Source of the DNA: AC2028 sp002373595
Lineage (GTDB): Bacteria; Bacillota; Clostridia; Lachnospirales; Lachnospiraceae
Assembly: GCA_946616365.1 (NCBI GenBank)
Contig: CAMOIX010000005.1
Span: 31,589 to 95,588 of the forward strand
Reading direction: 5' to 3'
Length of the DNA: 64,000 nt
How positions within the stretch are numbered: position 1 is the first letter of the stretch; each line of letters opens with the position of its first letter. Below the pieces are notes generated by a model. It did not search any database, was not told the origin of the DNA, and saw only the letters and a list, made by a program, of their open reading frames with translations. The position numbers and the translations under genes are program-made. Shown here in pieces: positions 35,771 to 44,652 of this stretch.

Positions 35771-36848
35771 TATGATGGTAGTAAAGAGTTTATCACTCAT
35801 ATTTTTCATTATCATTCTTCCCGTTATGGCGGGAGGGTATTTTAGCGACCGCATTTCCCGCAAAGATCTGACGGGCATGGCTTTTGCGTTTGTGTCGGGA
35901 CAGATGACGCTCTGGGCAGCATTTCAGATGATGATGCTTCCGTGCATTCTAAAAAGACTTAGGTTTGAACAGATACAGATCCCTGTAGTCGCAGCGTATA
36001 TCCTGGTGTCGACAGGAGGAGCGGTTTGTTATCTGTTTCGATGCAGGAGGGATAAGGATAGGAGCGCGGTGTCACAGGATACCGACAGATCCGGAAGCGG
36101 TGTATTGCTTTTGATCACAGTTGCTTTAATGATATTCCAGGTCGTGATGGCTATCGTTTATACTTACAACGACGGAGATGATGCTTTCTATGTCGCACAG
36201 GCGGTTACGGAGACGGGCGGAGCCAGACTTTACGAACATGATCCGTATACCGGGCTTACCACGGGAATGCTCCCGAGATATGCGCTTGCGCCGTTCCCTG
36301 TCTGGCTTGCGTTTGTGGCATTTGTATCCGGAATTAGGACTGTCGTGGTTGCGCATATCGTGATCCCGGTCTTTTCTATCGTGATGGCGTATTGTATTTT
36401 TACTCTTGCTGCAGAGGAACTCTTTGGCGCTGAGAAAGGAAAAAAACAATTCTATGTGATCGTATCTGCGATCCTTATGATATTCGGTGGTTATTCCATT
36501 TATTCCGCAGAGCAGTTTTTTGTGGCCAGGAGCAGACAGGGCAAAGCGGCCCTCGCGGGACTCGTCATACCTTTCCTTTTCTATCTCATGCTCAGGATGC
36601 AGAAGGAGTTAAAAACTTCAAATAAACCGTCCGTTAAACTGTGTATGTTGATCGAAGCCGTGGTGATCGCCGGATCTTTGTGCAGTACGCTTGGATCGGT
36701 GATCTGTCTTGCTCTTGTTTGGTCGTTTACGATAGTTGAGTGCTTTTCAAAAAAGAAAGCGTCATTACTGTTAGCACCGGCAGTTATATCGCTGCCTGCG
36801 CTATTTATAATATATCTTTATCTTAAGATGAGCGGAGCGGGCCTTTGA
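35763..36848 (+). CDS. Polytopic membrane protein, N-terminal half of a DUF6077-like protein
   Basis: A 361-residue protein with about nine membrane segments. An outer loop begins YNDGDDAFYVAQAV, an acidic motif placed as in GT-C enzymes; the look is of DUF6077 proteins, which I recall only in outline. It ends abruptly after a membrane helix with a TTGA overlap to the next gene, whose product looks like the missing C-terminal half. It may be a naturally split two-subunit protein or the result of a frameshift. Confidence 0.6.
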   Translation: MNDMMVVKSLSLIFFIIILPVMAGGYFSDRISRKDLTGMAFAFVSGQMTLWAAFQMMMLPCILKRLRFEQIQIPVVAAYILVSTGGAVCYLFRCRRDKDRSAVSQDTDRSGSGVLLLITVALMIFQVVMAIVYTYNDGDDAFYVAQAVTETGGARLYEHDPYTGLTTGMLPRYALAPFPVWLAFVAFVSGIRTVVVAHIVIPVFSIVMAYCIFTLAAEELFGAEKGKKQFYVIVSAILMIFGGYSIYSAEQFFVARSRQGKAALAGLVIPFLFYLMLRMQKELKTSNKPSVKLCMLIEAVVIAGSLCSTLGSVICLALVWSFTIVECFSKKKASLLLAPAVISLPALFIIYLYLKMSGAGL

Positions 36849-37627
36849 TAGGATATGTAAGAGACATCCTGAATATCTTTTTTGAGTACGCGGGTGGAGG
36901 ATTCATGATCATCCTCTATTTGGCTGCGCTTTTGTACATCCTTGTATCGGAGAAGGATCCTGCCGGAAAGAGAGCGTTTGTCTATTATCCGATAGTTCTC
37001 GTAGCTGCTGTTTACAATCCGATATCGCATTATTTGTTTAAGAAGCTGGGCGACGGGGAGATCTATTATCGCTTTATATGGCTGCTTCCGATCTCGATGA
37101 CGACAGGCTATGCTGCGTGCCGTATCGTTTATGGCTTTAACGGTAAAAAAAGGATCGCTGCGGGGATCGTGCTGACGGTTCTGGCATGCCTTGCCGGGAA
37201 GCTGGTATACGACAACCCGTTCTATTCAAGAGCGGAAAATATATACCATATGCCGGATAAAGTCGTGGATATCTGTGACAGAGTCATTGAACCCGGCAGA
37301 GAGGTGATGGCAGCATTTCCTCCCGATATGGTCCAGTATGTCGAGCAGTATACGCCGATGGTGAAGATGCCCTACGGCAGGAATGCGGTTGTGGATAGGT
37401 GGAATATAGAAGATGAGATACTGGATGAGTATCTTAAGGAATCCTTTGATCCCGAGAGCCTTTTTAGAAAAGCGCTTGTCAGACAGTGTCATTATGTCGT
37501 AATTCCTTCCGGATTTATGAAGGATGATGATTACGGGAAATATGAGTATACGGGATATAGCTATTTCGATACGATAGACGGATATATCCTTTTCAGAAAC
37601 GAATATTTTGATTTCTATACGAGATAA
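36845..37627 (+). CDS. Membrane protein, probable C-terminal half of the preceding DUF6077-like protein
   Basis: A 260-residue protein with a TTG start inside the preceding stop codon; the next in-frame ATG is at 36905. It has about four membrane segments, a YYRFIWLLPISMTTGY motif and a C-terminal soluble outer domain of about 120 residues. Together with the upstream protein it would give about 620 residues. No Shine-Dalgarno site is visible, so translation should depend on coupling. It ends 7 bases from a convergent gene. Confidence 0.55.
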   Translation: MIGYVRDILNIFFEYAGGGFMIILYLAALLYILVSEKDPAGKRAFVYYPIVLVAAVYNPISHYLFKKLGDGEIYYRFIWLLPISMTTGYAACRIVYGFNGKKRIAAGIVLTVLACLAGKLVYDNPFYSRAENIYHMPDKVVDICDRVIEPGREVMAAFPPDMVQYVEQYTPMVKMPYGRNAVVDRWNIEDEILDEYLKESFDPESLFRKALVRQCHYVVIPSGFMKDDDYGKYEYTGYSYFDTIDGYILFRNEYFDFYTR

Positions 37628-37633
37628 ATAAAA

Positions 37634-38491
37634 CTATTTTTGCTCTGCTTCGTTTACATTGTCAAAATAGTGTATCGCGCTTACTATCCTTGATACAATG
37701 AAATTCACGCCATTATCATTGAGAGTACAGTCCGGGTTCTGATATTCGGACGAGTGCTCTTTATTTATGCTATCAAAACACATATCGAGGTATGATATGT
37801 TCAGCTTGGTGACGGCTATGTCATATTCGGCTAAAGCATAATCGTTGATGATATAGCCCTTTTTATTCTTGTATGTCTCGCCGTCGGATCCGTCAGTGTA
37901 GGTGATATAGGGAGCTCCGACGAGTATGATGCGCAGATCGGGATAGGTGGTACTCAGCAGGTGGAGACTTCCCAGAAGCTGGTCATAATATGAGGCAAGC
38001 CCGCCGCCGGCATCCATGGAACGGTCAAGCCTGTAATCGGTCCCCTCGTAATACATGATGAGGACATCGGCATCGGATATGTCTTTGGAGCCTTCATCCG
38101 AGCAAAGTCTGTAGGCAATATTGTAAGGGGTGTCATTGTCTCTCTCGGATACCGTGTCGAGAGATTCGTATGTCACATAGGATCCGGACACGGTAAGGTC
38201 GACCACTTCCGCACCGGTGGCTTTTTTGATAGGGTCGGTCAAAAGTGAGCAGTTGCCTATCAGGACGATCTTGCGGATGTCTTTTTTGACGATGTGTCCC
38301 TCGCTGTCTAAAAGGGGCGTAACGAAATCATAGAATCCGGGGGTGAAATCCGCACTTTCGGAAACGTCGCTGCCGAGAGATTCGTCGGGGTTAAGGATAT
38401 CAATGAATTTGCCCCAATGGGATACTCGATAGACTATAACAGCGGCTATCAGAATGAACACTATGGCGAAAATGACAGTAAACCTCTTCAT
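37634..38491 (-). CDS. Degenerate SGNH-like membrane-anchored protein
   Basis: The start at 38491 (MKRFTVIFAIVFIL) is chosen for the GAGGGGAG site 7 bases upstream; it gives 285 residues. An N-terminal anchor is followed by an SGNH-like fold. In block I the usual GDS reads G79-N80-C81-S82, and the C-terminal DxxH is missing: the equivalent region reads TLNDNGVNFIVSRIV. The same block in the SGNH gene at 30057 reads DGLHPNNNGMEIIARRI, so the two look related. Hydrolase activity is doubtful; a glycan-binding or regulatory role is possible. It faces the 260-residue membrane protein gene. Confidence 0.6.
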   Translation of the reverse strand: MKRFTVIFAIVFILIAAVIVYRVSHWGKFIDILNPDESLGSDVSESADFTPGFYDFVTPLLDSEGHIVKKDIRKIVLIGNCSLLTDPIKKATGAEVVDLTVSGSYVTYESLDTVSERDNDTPYNIAYRLCSDEGSKDISDADVLIMYYEGTDYRLDRSMDAGGGLASYYDQLLGSLHLLSTTYPDLRIILVGAPYITYTDGSDGETYKNKKGYIINDYALAEYDIAVTKLNISYLDMCFDSINKEHSSEYQNPDCTLNDNGVNFIVSRIVSAIHYFDNVNEAEQK

Positions 38492-38511
38492 ATTGTGTCT
38501 CCCCTCGGCAA

Positions 38512-38520
38512 AGTATACCA
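38512..38520 (-). promoter_or_regulatory. Extended -10 promoter of the degenerate SGNH gene
   Basis: On the minus strand TGGTATACT is an extended -10 box (TG-n-TATACT) about 20 bases before the ATG. It lies back to back with the promoter of the GH25 gene. Confidence 0.45.
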
Positions 38521-38535
38521 TATATTCCACAAAAC

Positions 38536-38564
38536 TTGAATAATAGGGCGAAAAATGGTATCAT
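38536..38564 (+). promoter_or_regulatory. Sigma-A promoter of the first GH25 gene
   Basis: TTGAAT at 38536-38541 and TATCAT at 38559-38564 with a 17-base spacer, about 48 bases before the chosen start. It could drive the long surface-polysaccharide operon that follows. Confidence 0.72.
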
Positions 38565-38611
38565 TCTAATAACTATGTGCATGTAAAATTACCTATTAAA
38601 TGAGGACACAG

Positions 38612-41359
38612 ATGCATTTCGGAAAGAAGTACGAAAAAGAATATAACGAAGAGTATTTTGAGACGGGCGAACTGCCTTCCGAGGAGGAGTATTACGATAC
38701 GGAAGAACTTCCGCCTGTAGAGGAATACTACGAGACGAGTGAGCTACCGCCTGTGGAAGAGTATTACGAGACGAGTGAGCTACCGCCTGTGGAAGAGTAT
38801 TACGAGACGAGTGAGCTACCGCCTGTGGAAGAGTATTACGAGACGAGTGAGCTTCCGCCCGTAGAGGAATACTATGAGACGAGCGAACTTCCGCCCGTGG
38901 AAGAATATTACGAGACCGCAGAACTGCCCCGCGAAGTCAGATATGAAGACTACGAGGATTACGATGCGCCCGAATATGCTGACAACGAATACTCCCGGTA
39001 CTATGCGGATGATGAGGATGAGTACTACGATGAGGAAAGAAGACACTTCAGACTGTTCGATCATCTGACCACAGTCCTCGGAGCTGCAGCAGTAATACTG
39101 GCACTGGTCGTAACGGCTCTGTTTATGAAAAAGAATCTCTTCCCCGAGGGTGGAGAAAAAAGCGCAATTCCGACATCGGAAGAACTTGCCGGAGTGGACG
39201 GACTTCTGGATGATGTAGATGTGATAGGAGAGAGAGGACTTCTCGCTGCCCTTGACGGAAGGATAGGCGCGATCACCGCAGCCCGGATCGTGGAGGAAGC
39301 TGAGAAACCTCAGGAATACGAAGAAGGAAATATCAGTAACCGTATCGTGATCAGAATGGAGACCGTCACGGTTGTAAAGGATCTCAAAGTCAAATTCATC
39401 AATGATGAGACCGGAAAGCTCCTTCCCAATATTCCTTTTACTCTTACTGTCACATGTCCCGACGGAAAGACAGTCAGCTGGTCGGATGATGACAAGGACG
39501 GTATCATCTATCACAAGGATATTGCAGGCGGAGAGTACAAGATTCACGCAGAGGACCTTACGGGTGATAAGTATGCGAACCTTAATATGCCCTTGGACCA
39601 AACAATTAAAGTCAGCGACAAGATCGAATATAAGAAAGTAAATGTAAACGGTGAAGTTAAGAACGCCAGTCAGATAAATGAGGCTGCAGAGGATACCACT
39701 TTAAAGGGAGCGGGAGAAACGGCGGACACTCTTCCCGATACAGTTGAGTATGTCGACAATCCCCGTACCGAGACAGTTTATGTCGAAGTCGGTAAAAACG
39801 ATATAGCTGTGCCGAAGACAACATGGATGTCATACGGAAGTTCGAGAGTCGTACTCACTACGAGCACCGGCTCGGATCCCGCAAGCGGAACCGGCACTGA
39901 CCCTGCGAGCGGAACTACCGATCCCGCAAGCGGAACCGGTACTGACCCTGCGAGCGGAAGCGGTACGGGCACCGATCCATCTTCATCGGGACAGACAACT
40001 CCGGCTCCGGCACCGACTGTCTCTGTCAGCGCAGGTTCTTTGGAAGTAAAAGCAGGCGAGAGCGGAAGCATATCCGTTACAGTATCAAATACAAGCGAGA
40101 ACTTCTCGGTTTCTTCGGACAATACGGCTGTAGCGACAGCTTCGGCTAACGGATCCAATGTAAGTATTACGGGTGTATCCGCAGGTACGGCAAGGATAAC
40201 CGTATCAGTTACGGGAGCGGAGTCTGCTGTATGTAATGTCACCGTTAAACCTAAGGATCCCACCATATCGCTTAATACCGCAGCGCTCGATCTCAAAGTC
40301 GGTGCGACGGGAACACTTACTGTTACGATAGCAAATGCGGACAAGGCAAATATCACGGCCACATCATCGAATACAGCGATAGCGACTGTAAGCCCTGCCG
40401 GCGGAAGCGACAGTCTGACCGTCAAAGCGGTAGCTGCAGGAACTGCGACAATAACCGCAAAGGTCGGAGACAAGACCGCAACATGTACCGTAACGGTCAC
40501 CAAGAATGCTGCTACAAATCTCGTTACGACAACCGGAGAACAGCTTTATGTCCTCGTCAACGGATCGTATGTTAAGGCCACGAGTGATGACTACTTTGCA
40601 AATGCGAAAGTCTATAAGCAGGTAGTTAAGCATTACGGCTGGTTTACCGACAGTTCGGGAAATGTCTACTACTATGACAAGAACGGAAATTACGTCACCG
40701 GTGAACAGGTAATAGGCGGCGTTAAATACAACTTCGGAAGTAACGGAGTACGGGCATCGGCAGGCGGTACGCTTGGCATTGACGTTTCCAAGTGGCAGGG
40801 TCAGATCAACTGGGCATCCGTCAAAGCATCCGGAGTATCTTACGTCATCATCAGAGTCGGATACAGAGGATCGACTCAGGGCGGACTTATTGACGATTCG
40901 ATGTTCAAGACCAATATACAGGGTGCTACGGCAGCAGGACTCAAAGTAGGCGTCTACTTCGTCACCCAGGCGATAGATGAGACAGAGGCTGTATACGAGG
41001 CATCAATGGTGCTCGACAGGATCGCCGGATACAATATTTCCTATCCTGTATTCCTCGATGTTGAAGCCAGCAACGGAAGAGGAGATAAGATATCCGCGCA
41101 GACCCGGACCGCGGTATGCCAGGCGTTCTGCAGGACTATACAGAATGCGGGATATACAGCGGGCATCTATGCAAATAAGAGCTGGCTCAATACCAAGATG
41201 GATGCGTCCGCGCTTTCTTCTTACAAGATCTGGCTGGCTCTTTACAGCAGTTCGAATACGTATGCCGGAAAGTGCGATATGTGGCAATACACCGACAAGG
41301 GAAGTATTGCCGGAATAAAAGGAAACGTTGACCTCAATCAGTCATATCTCGGATATTGA
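38612..41359 (+). CDS. Membrane-anchored GH25 muramidase with acidic repeat tail and Ig-like domains
   Basis: The ATG at 38612 has GAGGA upstream; an ATG 12 bases earlier has none. The 915-residue protein is a type II membrane protein. Residues 1-150 are acidic with six 12-residue repeats (ELPPVEEYYETS), cytoplasmic by the positive-inside rule. A helix at about 152-173 is followed by a collagen-binding-like beta-sandwich (about 250-340), a Gly/Ser/Thr-Asp linker, two BIG2-type Ig domains, a cell-wall-binding-like repeat (YYYDKNGNYVTGE) and a C-terminal GH25 domain. Catalytic residues are D724 (GIDVSKWQG) and D816/E818 (FLDVEA). It should cleave peptidoglycan glycan strands. A smaller paralog lies at 43364. 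Confidence 0.9.
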   Translation: MHFGKKYEKEYNEEYFETGELPSEEEYYDTEELPPVEEYYETSELPPVEEYYETSELPPVEEYYETSELPPVEEYYETSELPPVEEYYETSELPPVEEYYETAELPREVRYEDYEDYDAPEYADNEYSRYYADDEDEYYDEERRHFRLFDHLTTVLGAAAVILALVVTALFMKKNLFPEGGEKSAIPTSEELAGVDGLLDDVDVIGERGLLAALDGRIGAITAARIVEEAEKPQEYEEGNISNRIVIRMETVTVVKDLKVKFINDETGKLLPNIPFTLTVTCPDGKTVSWSDDDKDGIIYHKDIAGGEYKIHAEDLTGDKYANLNMPLDQTIKVSDKIEYKKVNVNGEVKNASQINEAAEDTTLKGAGETADTLPDTVEYVDNPRTETVYVEVGKNDIAVPKTTWMSYGSSRVVLTTSTGSDPASGTGTDPASGTTDPASGTGTDPASGSGTGTDPSSSGQTTPAPAPTVSVSAGSLEVKAGESGSISVTVSNTSENFSVSSDNTAVATASANGSNVSITGVSAGTARITVSVTGAESAVCNVTVKPKDPTISLNTAALDLKVGATGTLTVTIANADKANITATSSNTAIATVSPAGGSDSLTVKAVAAGTATITAKVGDKTATCTVTVTKNAATNLVTTTGEQLYVLVNGSYVKATSDDYFANAKVYKQVVKHYGWFTDSSGNVYYYDKNGNYVTGEQVIGGVKYNFGSNGVRASAGGTLGIDVSKWQGQINWASVKASGVSYVIIRVGYRGSTQGGLIDDSMFKTNIQGATAAGLKVGVYFVTQAIDETEAVYEASMVLDRIAGYNISYPVFLDVEASNGRGDKISAQTRTAVCQAFCRTIQNAGYTAGIYANKSWLNTKMDASALSSYKIWLALYSSSNTYAGKCDMWQYTDKGSIAGIKGNVDLNQSYLGY
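38705..38920 (+). repeat. 36-bp in-frame tandem repeat, six copies
   Basis: Six units begin at 38705, 38741, 38777, 38813, 38849 and 38885; the second to fourth are identical in DNA. They encode ELPPVEEYYETS. A degenerate unit (ELPSEEEYYDTE) lies just upstream. Such arrays tend to change copy number by slippage. Confidence 0.9.
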
Positions 41360-41379
41360 TCAAACAAAAGGAGAACAAG

Positions 41380-42465
41380 ATGAGAACTTACCTTGTAACA
41401 GGCGGAGCAGGATTTATCGGATCGAATTACATTCATTACATGTTCGGAAAGTACGGTGATGATATCAGGATCATCAATGTCGATGTACTTACCTATGCGG
41501 GGAATCTCGAGAATCTTAAGGATATCGAGAACAATCCCAATTACACTTTTGTACGTGCTGACATCTGCGACAGGGATGCGATCGAAAAGATATTCGCTGA
41601 GAATGATATTGACCGTGTCGTACACTTTGCCGCAGAGAGCCATGTCGACAGGAGCATTAAAGATCCCGGAGCTTTTGTCAGAACCAATGTAATGGGAACC
41701 GCCAATATGCTCAGCTGCGCCAGAGCAGCATGGGAGAAGGAAGACGGAACATATCCCGCTGATAAAAAATTCCTTCACGTTTCCACGGATGAAGTATACG
41801 GATCTCTTCCGGACGACGATAACGCTTTCTTCTACGAGACGACTCCTTATGCTCCTCACAGCCCCTACTCCGCAAGTAAGGCCGGATCGGATATGCTTGT
41901 AAGGGCGTATATGGATACTTACGGATTCCCCGCTAATATCACAAACTGTTCGAACAATTACGGACCTTACCAGTTCCCCGAGAAGCTGATACCGCTCATG
42001 ATCAATAATGCGTTAAGCGGCAAGTCACTTCCCGTATACGGTGACGGAAAGAATATCAGAGACTGGCTTTTTGTAGAGGATCATGCCAAGGCAATCGATA
42101 TCGTACAGGAGAAGGGCAAGCTCTTTGAGACATACAATATCGGAGGACATAACGAGAAGAGAAATATCGAGATAATAAAGATAATACTTGAGACATTAAG
42201 AGAACTCCTTCCCGATTCCGATCCCAGGAAAGCTGCTATAGGTGAGAATCTTATCACTTATGTTGAGGACAGAAAGGGACATGACAGAAGATATGCCATC
42301 GCTCCCGACAAGATCAGGGATCACCTCGGATGGGAACCTGAGACGATGTTCAAGGACGGCATCAGGAAGACGATCAAGTGGTATCTCGAGAATGAAGACT
42401 GGATGAAGAATGTGACCAGCGGAGATTATCAGAAATATTACGAAGACATGTACAGCAACAGATAA
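41380..42465 (+). CDS. rfbB: dTDP-glucose 4,6-dehydratase
   Basis: The start at 41380 is fixed by AAAAGGAGAAC upstream and MRTYLVTGGAGFIGSN, the Rossmann GxxGxxG motif; it gives 361 residues. The active site has STDEVYG and the YxxxK pair (YSASK). It converts dTDP-glucose to dTDP-4-dehydro-6-deoxyglucose, the branch point for rhamnose (RfbC, RfbD) and for Fuc4N (WecE). rfbA follows after 30 bases. Confidence 0.96.
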   Translation: MRTYLVTGGAGFIGSNYIHYMFGKYGDDIRIINVDVLTYAGNLENLKDIENNPNYTFVRADICDRDAIEKIFAENDIDRVVHFAAESHVDRSIKDPGAFVRTNVMGTANMLSCARAAWEKEDGTYPADKKFLHVSTDEVYGSLPDDDNAFFYETTPYAPHSPYSASKAGSDMLVRAYMDTYGFPANITNCSNNYGPYQFPEKLIPLMINNALSGKSLPVYGDGKNIRDWLFVEDHAKAIDIVQEKGKLFETYNIGGHNEKRNIEIIKIILETLRELLPDSDPRKAAIGENLITYVEDRKGHDRRYAIAPDKIRDHLGWEPETMFKDGIRKTIKWYLENEDWMKNVTSGDYQKYYEDMYSNR

Positions 42466-42495
42466 ATCAGCCAAGGCGATAAAGGAGAGGACCAA

Positions 42496-43374
42496 ATGAA
42501 AGGTATAGTACTCGCAGGCGGAAGCGGAACCAGACTTTATCCGCTCACCAAAGCAATATCCAAACAGATAATGCCGGTTTATGACAAACCGATGATCTAT
42601 TATCCGATCTCCACGCTCATGCTTGCGGGAATAAAGGATATACTCATTATCTCCACTCCGAGGGACCTCCCGGTATTTGAGGAGCTGATGGGAGACGGAT
42701 CCCAGCTTGGAATGAACATTTCATATGCCATACAGGATAAGCCCAGAGGACTTGCCGATGCGTTCATAGTAGGACGCGAATTTATCGGAAAGGATTCCGT
42801 GGCTCTCGTGCTCGGCGACAATATTTTCTACGGACAGAGTTTCTCCAAAGTTCTTCGCACTGCCAGGGAGAGGACCGAGAGTGAGCCCGGCGCCACGATA
42901 TTCGGATATTATGTAAGAGATCCGAGAGAGTATGGCGTTGTAGAGTTTGATGAAAACGGTAAAGCGGTTTCCATCGAAGAGAAGCCTGAGAAGCCCAAGA
43001 GTAATTACGCCGTCCCCGGATTGTATTTCTATGATAATGATGTCGTAGATATAGCTGCGACCATCAAGCCCTCGGCACGAGGAGAGATAGAGATCACAAC
43101 GGTCAATAACGAATATTTAAACAGAGGAACTCTCCATGTAGAGACTCTCGGAAGAGGATTTGCATGGCTTGATACGGGAAGTCACGACAGCCTCCTGGAT
43201 GCGGCAGACTTCGTAAGCGCATTCCAAAAGAGGCAGGGCCTCTATATTTCATGTATAGAGGAGATCGCGTACAAGAGAGGCTTCATCGACAAGGAGCAGC
43301 TTCTCAAACTGGCTGAGCCTCTTATGAAGACCAATTACGGCAAGTATCTTGTAGAGGTAGCTAATGGACTCTAA
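42496..43374 (+). CDS. rfbA: Glucose-1-phosphate thymidylyltransferase
   Basis: A 292-residue nucleotidyltransferase with GIVLAGGSGTRLYPLT at the N-terminus and LVLGDNIFYG, both typical of RmlA. It joins glucose-1-phosphate (from the phosphoglucomutase at 52878) to dTTP, the first committed step of dTDP-rhamnose synthesis. A AAAGGAGAGG site precedes the ATG. The gene overlaps the second GH25 gene by 11 bases, an unusual coupling of sugar-nucleotide synthesis to a cell-wall hydrolase. Confidence 0.96.
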   Translation: MKGIVLAGGSGTRLYPLTKAISKQIMPVYDKPMIYYPISTLMLAGIKDILIISTPRDLPVFEELMGDGSQLGMNISYAIQDKPRGLADAFIVGREFIGKDSVALVLGDNIFYGQSFSKVLRTARERTESEPGATIFGYYVRDPREYGVVEFDENGKAVSIEEKPEKPKSNYAVPGLYFYDNDVVDIAATIKPSARGEIEITTVNNEYLNRGTLHVETLGRGFAWLDTGSHDSLLDAADFVSAFQKRQGLYISCIEEIAYKRGFIDKEQLLKLAEPLMKTNYGKYLVEVANGL

Positions 43375-44626
43375 ACTGATGCGCCTTGCAGCATTGGGAT
43401 GCTTCGGCGTGATAGCGCTTATCACGGCTATCGTGATAGGCGTGAACTCGAAGTCTCCTGCATCGGACAAACAACAGATACCCGTGCAGAATGAGCCGGT
43501 TGTCAATTCAAATGCTAACGCGGACGGACAGGTCGGAAATGACCTGAAGGGTTTCCTCAGAGATAATACATTTTTTGATCCTGAGAAAAACCCGGTTCTC
43601 GAAGCTGCAATGGATACATCTAAATCGCTCACCCTTCTCGCAACTTCTGTCGAGAAGGATCTGAGGATACAGATACTCGATATAACCGGCGCATTGGTAT
43701 CGGGTGAGAGTTTTGTCATAAGGATAACCGATGCAAATGGCAAGTCCACAGATTACAAAGATCTCGACAAGGATGGCATAGTGTATGCCGGCTCGCTCAG
43801 TGCGGGCGAGTACGAGATGGAACTGATGCCGATATCGGGATACAAACCTCCGAAGTCTTCAACTACAGTAAGAGTCAAGGACAAAGTCGAGTATGTTGCG
43901 ATACCTGATATAAGCATCCTCATTAAGACGGAAGATGAGATAGATGCCGCACTTGAGGATACAGGTGTAAAAGATGCTTTGGATGATGCGGACGGAACGG
44001 AAGTCGTAAAGCTTCAGGTAGGCGGCACCAAGCGCAAAGCCGGAATAGATGTATCCAAGTATCAGGAAGAGATAGACTGGGAGAAGGTCGCGCAGTCCGG
44101 TGTCGAATTCGTCATCATACGTGCGGGATACAGAGGTTCGGTATACGGATCGATAGTTGAGGATCCCAGATTTAAAGAGAATATCAAGGGAGCTAAGGCG
44201 GCAGGACTTGAAGTGGGAGTGTACTTCTTCACTCAGGCCATAAATGAAGCGGAGGCAGTCGAAGAGGCTTCTGCGGTCATGACGCTGGTGGGAGATTATA
44301 AGCTCGAACTTCCCATCTACATAGACACAGAAGGAGCCGGAGGGAACGGCAGAGCTGACGGACTCGATCCCGACACACGTACACTTGTCTGTGATGCATT
44401 CTGCAGGACTGTGGAGAACGGCGGATACAGATCGGGCGTATATGCGAGCAGATACTGGCTGAACAATAATATTCACACCGACAAGCTTAAGGATTACGAG
44501 ATATGGCTTGCCGAATACAGAGAGATACCTCTCTATACAGGCTCGTATACGATGTGGCAGTACACATCAAAGGGACATATCGACGGTATAAACGGAAATG
44601 TAGACTTGGATGTTTACTATTACTGA
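43364..44626 (+). CDS. Membrane-anchored GH25 muramidase, short paralog
   Basis: A 420-residue type II membrane protein: anchor at about residues 6-27, linker, a beta-sandwich domain (about 92-185) and GH25 (about 225-420). Catalytic residues are D229 (GIDVSK), D321 and E323 (YIDTE). The beta-sandwich is related to that of the protein at 38612: both carry D-x-DKDGI-x-Y, GEY and DK-[IV]-EY in order. It lacks the repeat tail, the Ig domains and the wall-binding repeat. It overlaps the end of rfbA. Confidence 0.9.
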   Translation: MDSKLMRLAALGCFGVIALITAIVIGVNSKSPASDKQQIPVQNEPVVNSNANADGQVGNDLKGFLRDNTFFDPEKNPVLEAAMDTSKSLTLLATSVEKDLRIQILDITGALVSGESFVIRITDANGKSTDYKDLDKDGIVYAGSLSAGEYEMELMPISGYKPPKSSTTVRVKDKVEYVAIPDISILIKTEDEIDAALEDTGVKDALDDADGTEVVKLQVGGTKRKAGIDVSKYQEEIDWEKVAQSGVEFVIIRAGYRGSVYGSIVEDPRFKENIKGAKAAGLEVGVYFFTQAINEAEAVEEASAVMTLVGDYKLELPIYIDTEGAGGNGRADGLDPDTRTLVCDAFCRTVENGGYRSGVYASRYWLNNNIHTDKLKDYEIWLAEYREIPLYTGSYTMWQYTSKGHIDGINGNVDLDVYYY

Positions 44627-44652
44627 TCACATACAATTAAAGGAGGCTTATT

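Noticed and set aside
38705..38920. CRISPR-like array of 36-bp units
   Set aside because: The units are contiguous, in frame and without spacers; they encode a protein repeat.
39778..40503. A 241-codon minus-strand Val/Ala-rich frame opposite the Ig-like domains
   Set aside because: Its composition is the complement of the Thr/Ser/Ala-rich Ig domains; no start signals.
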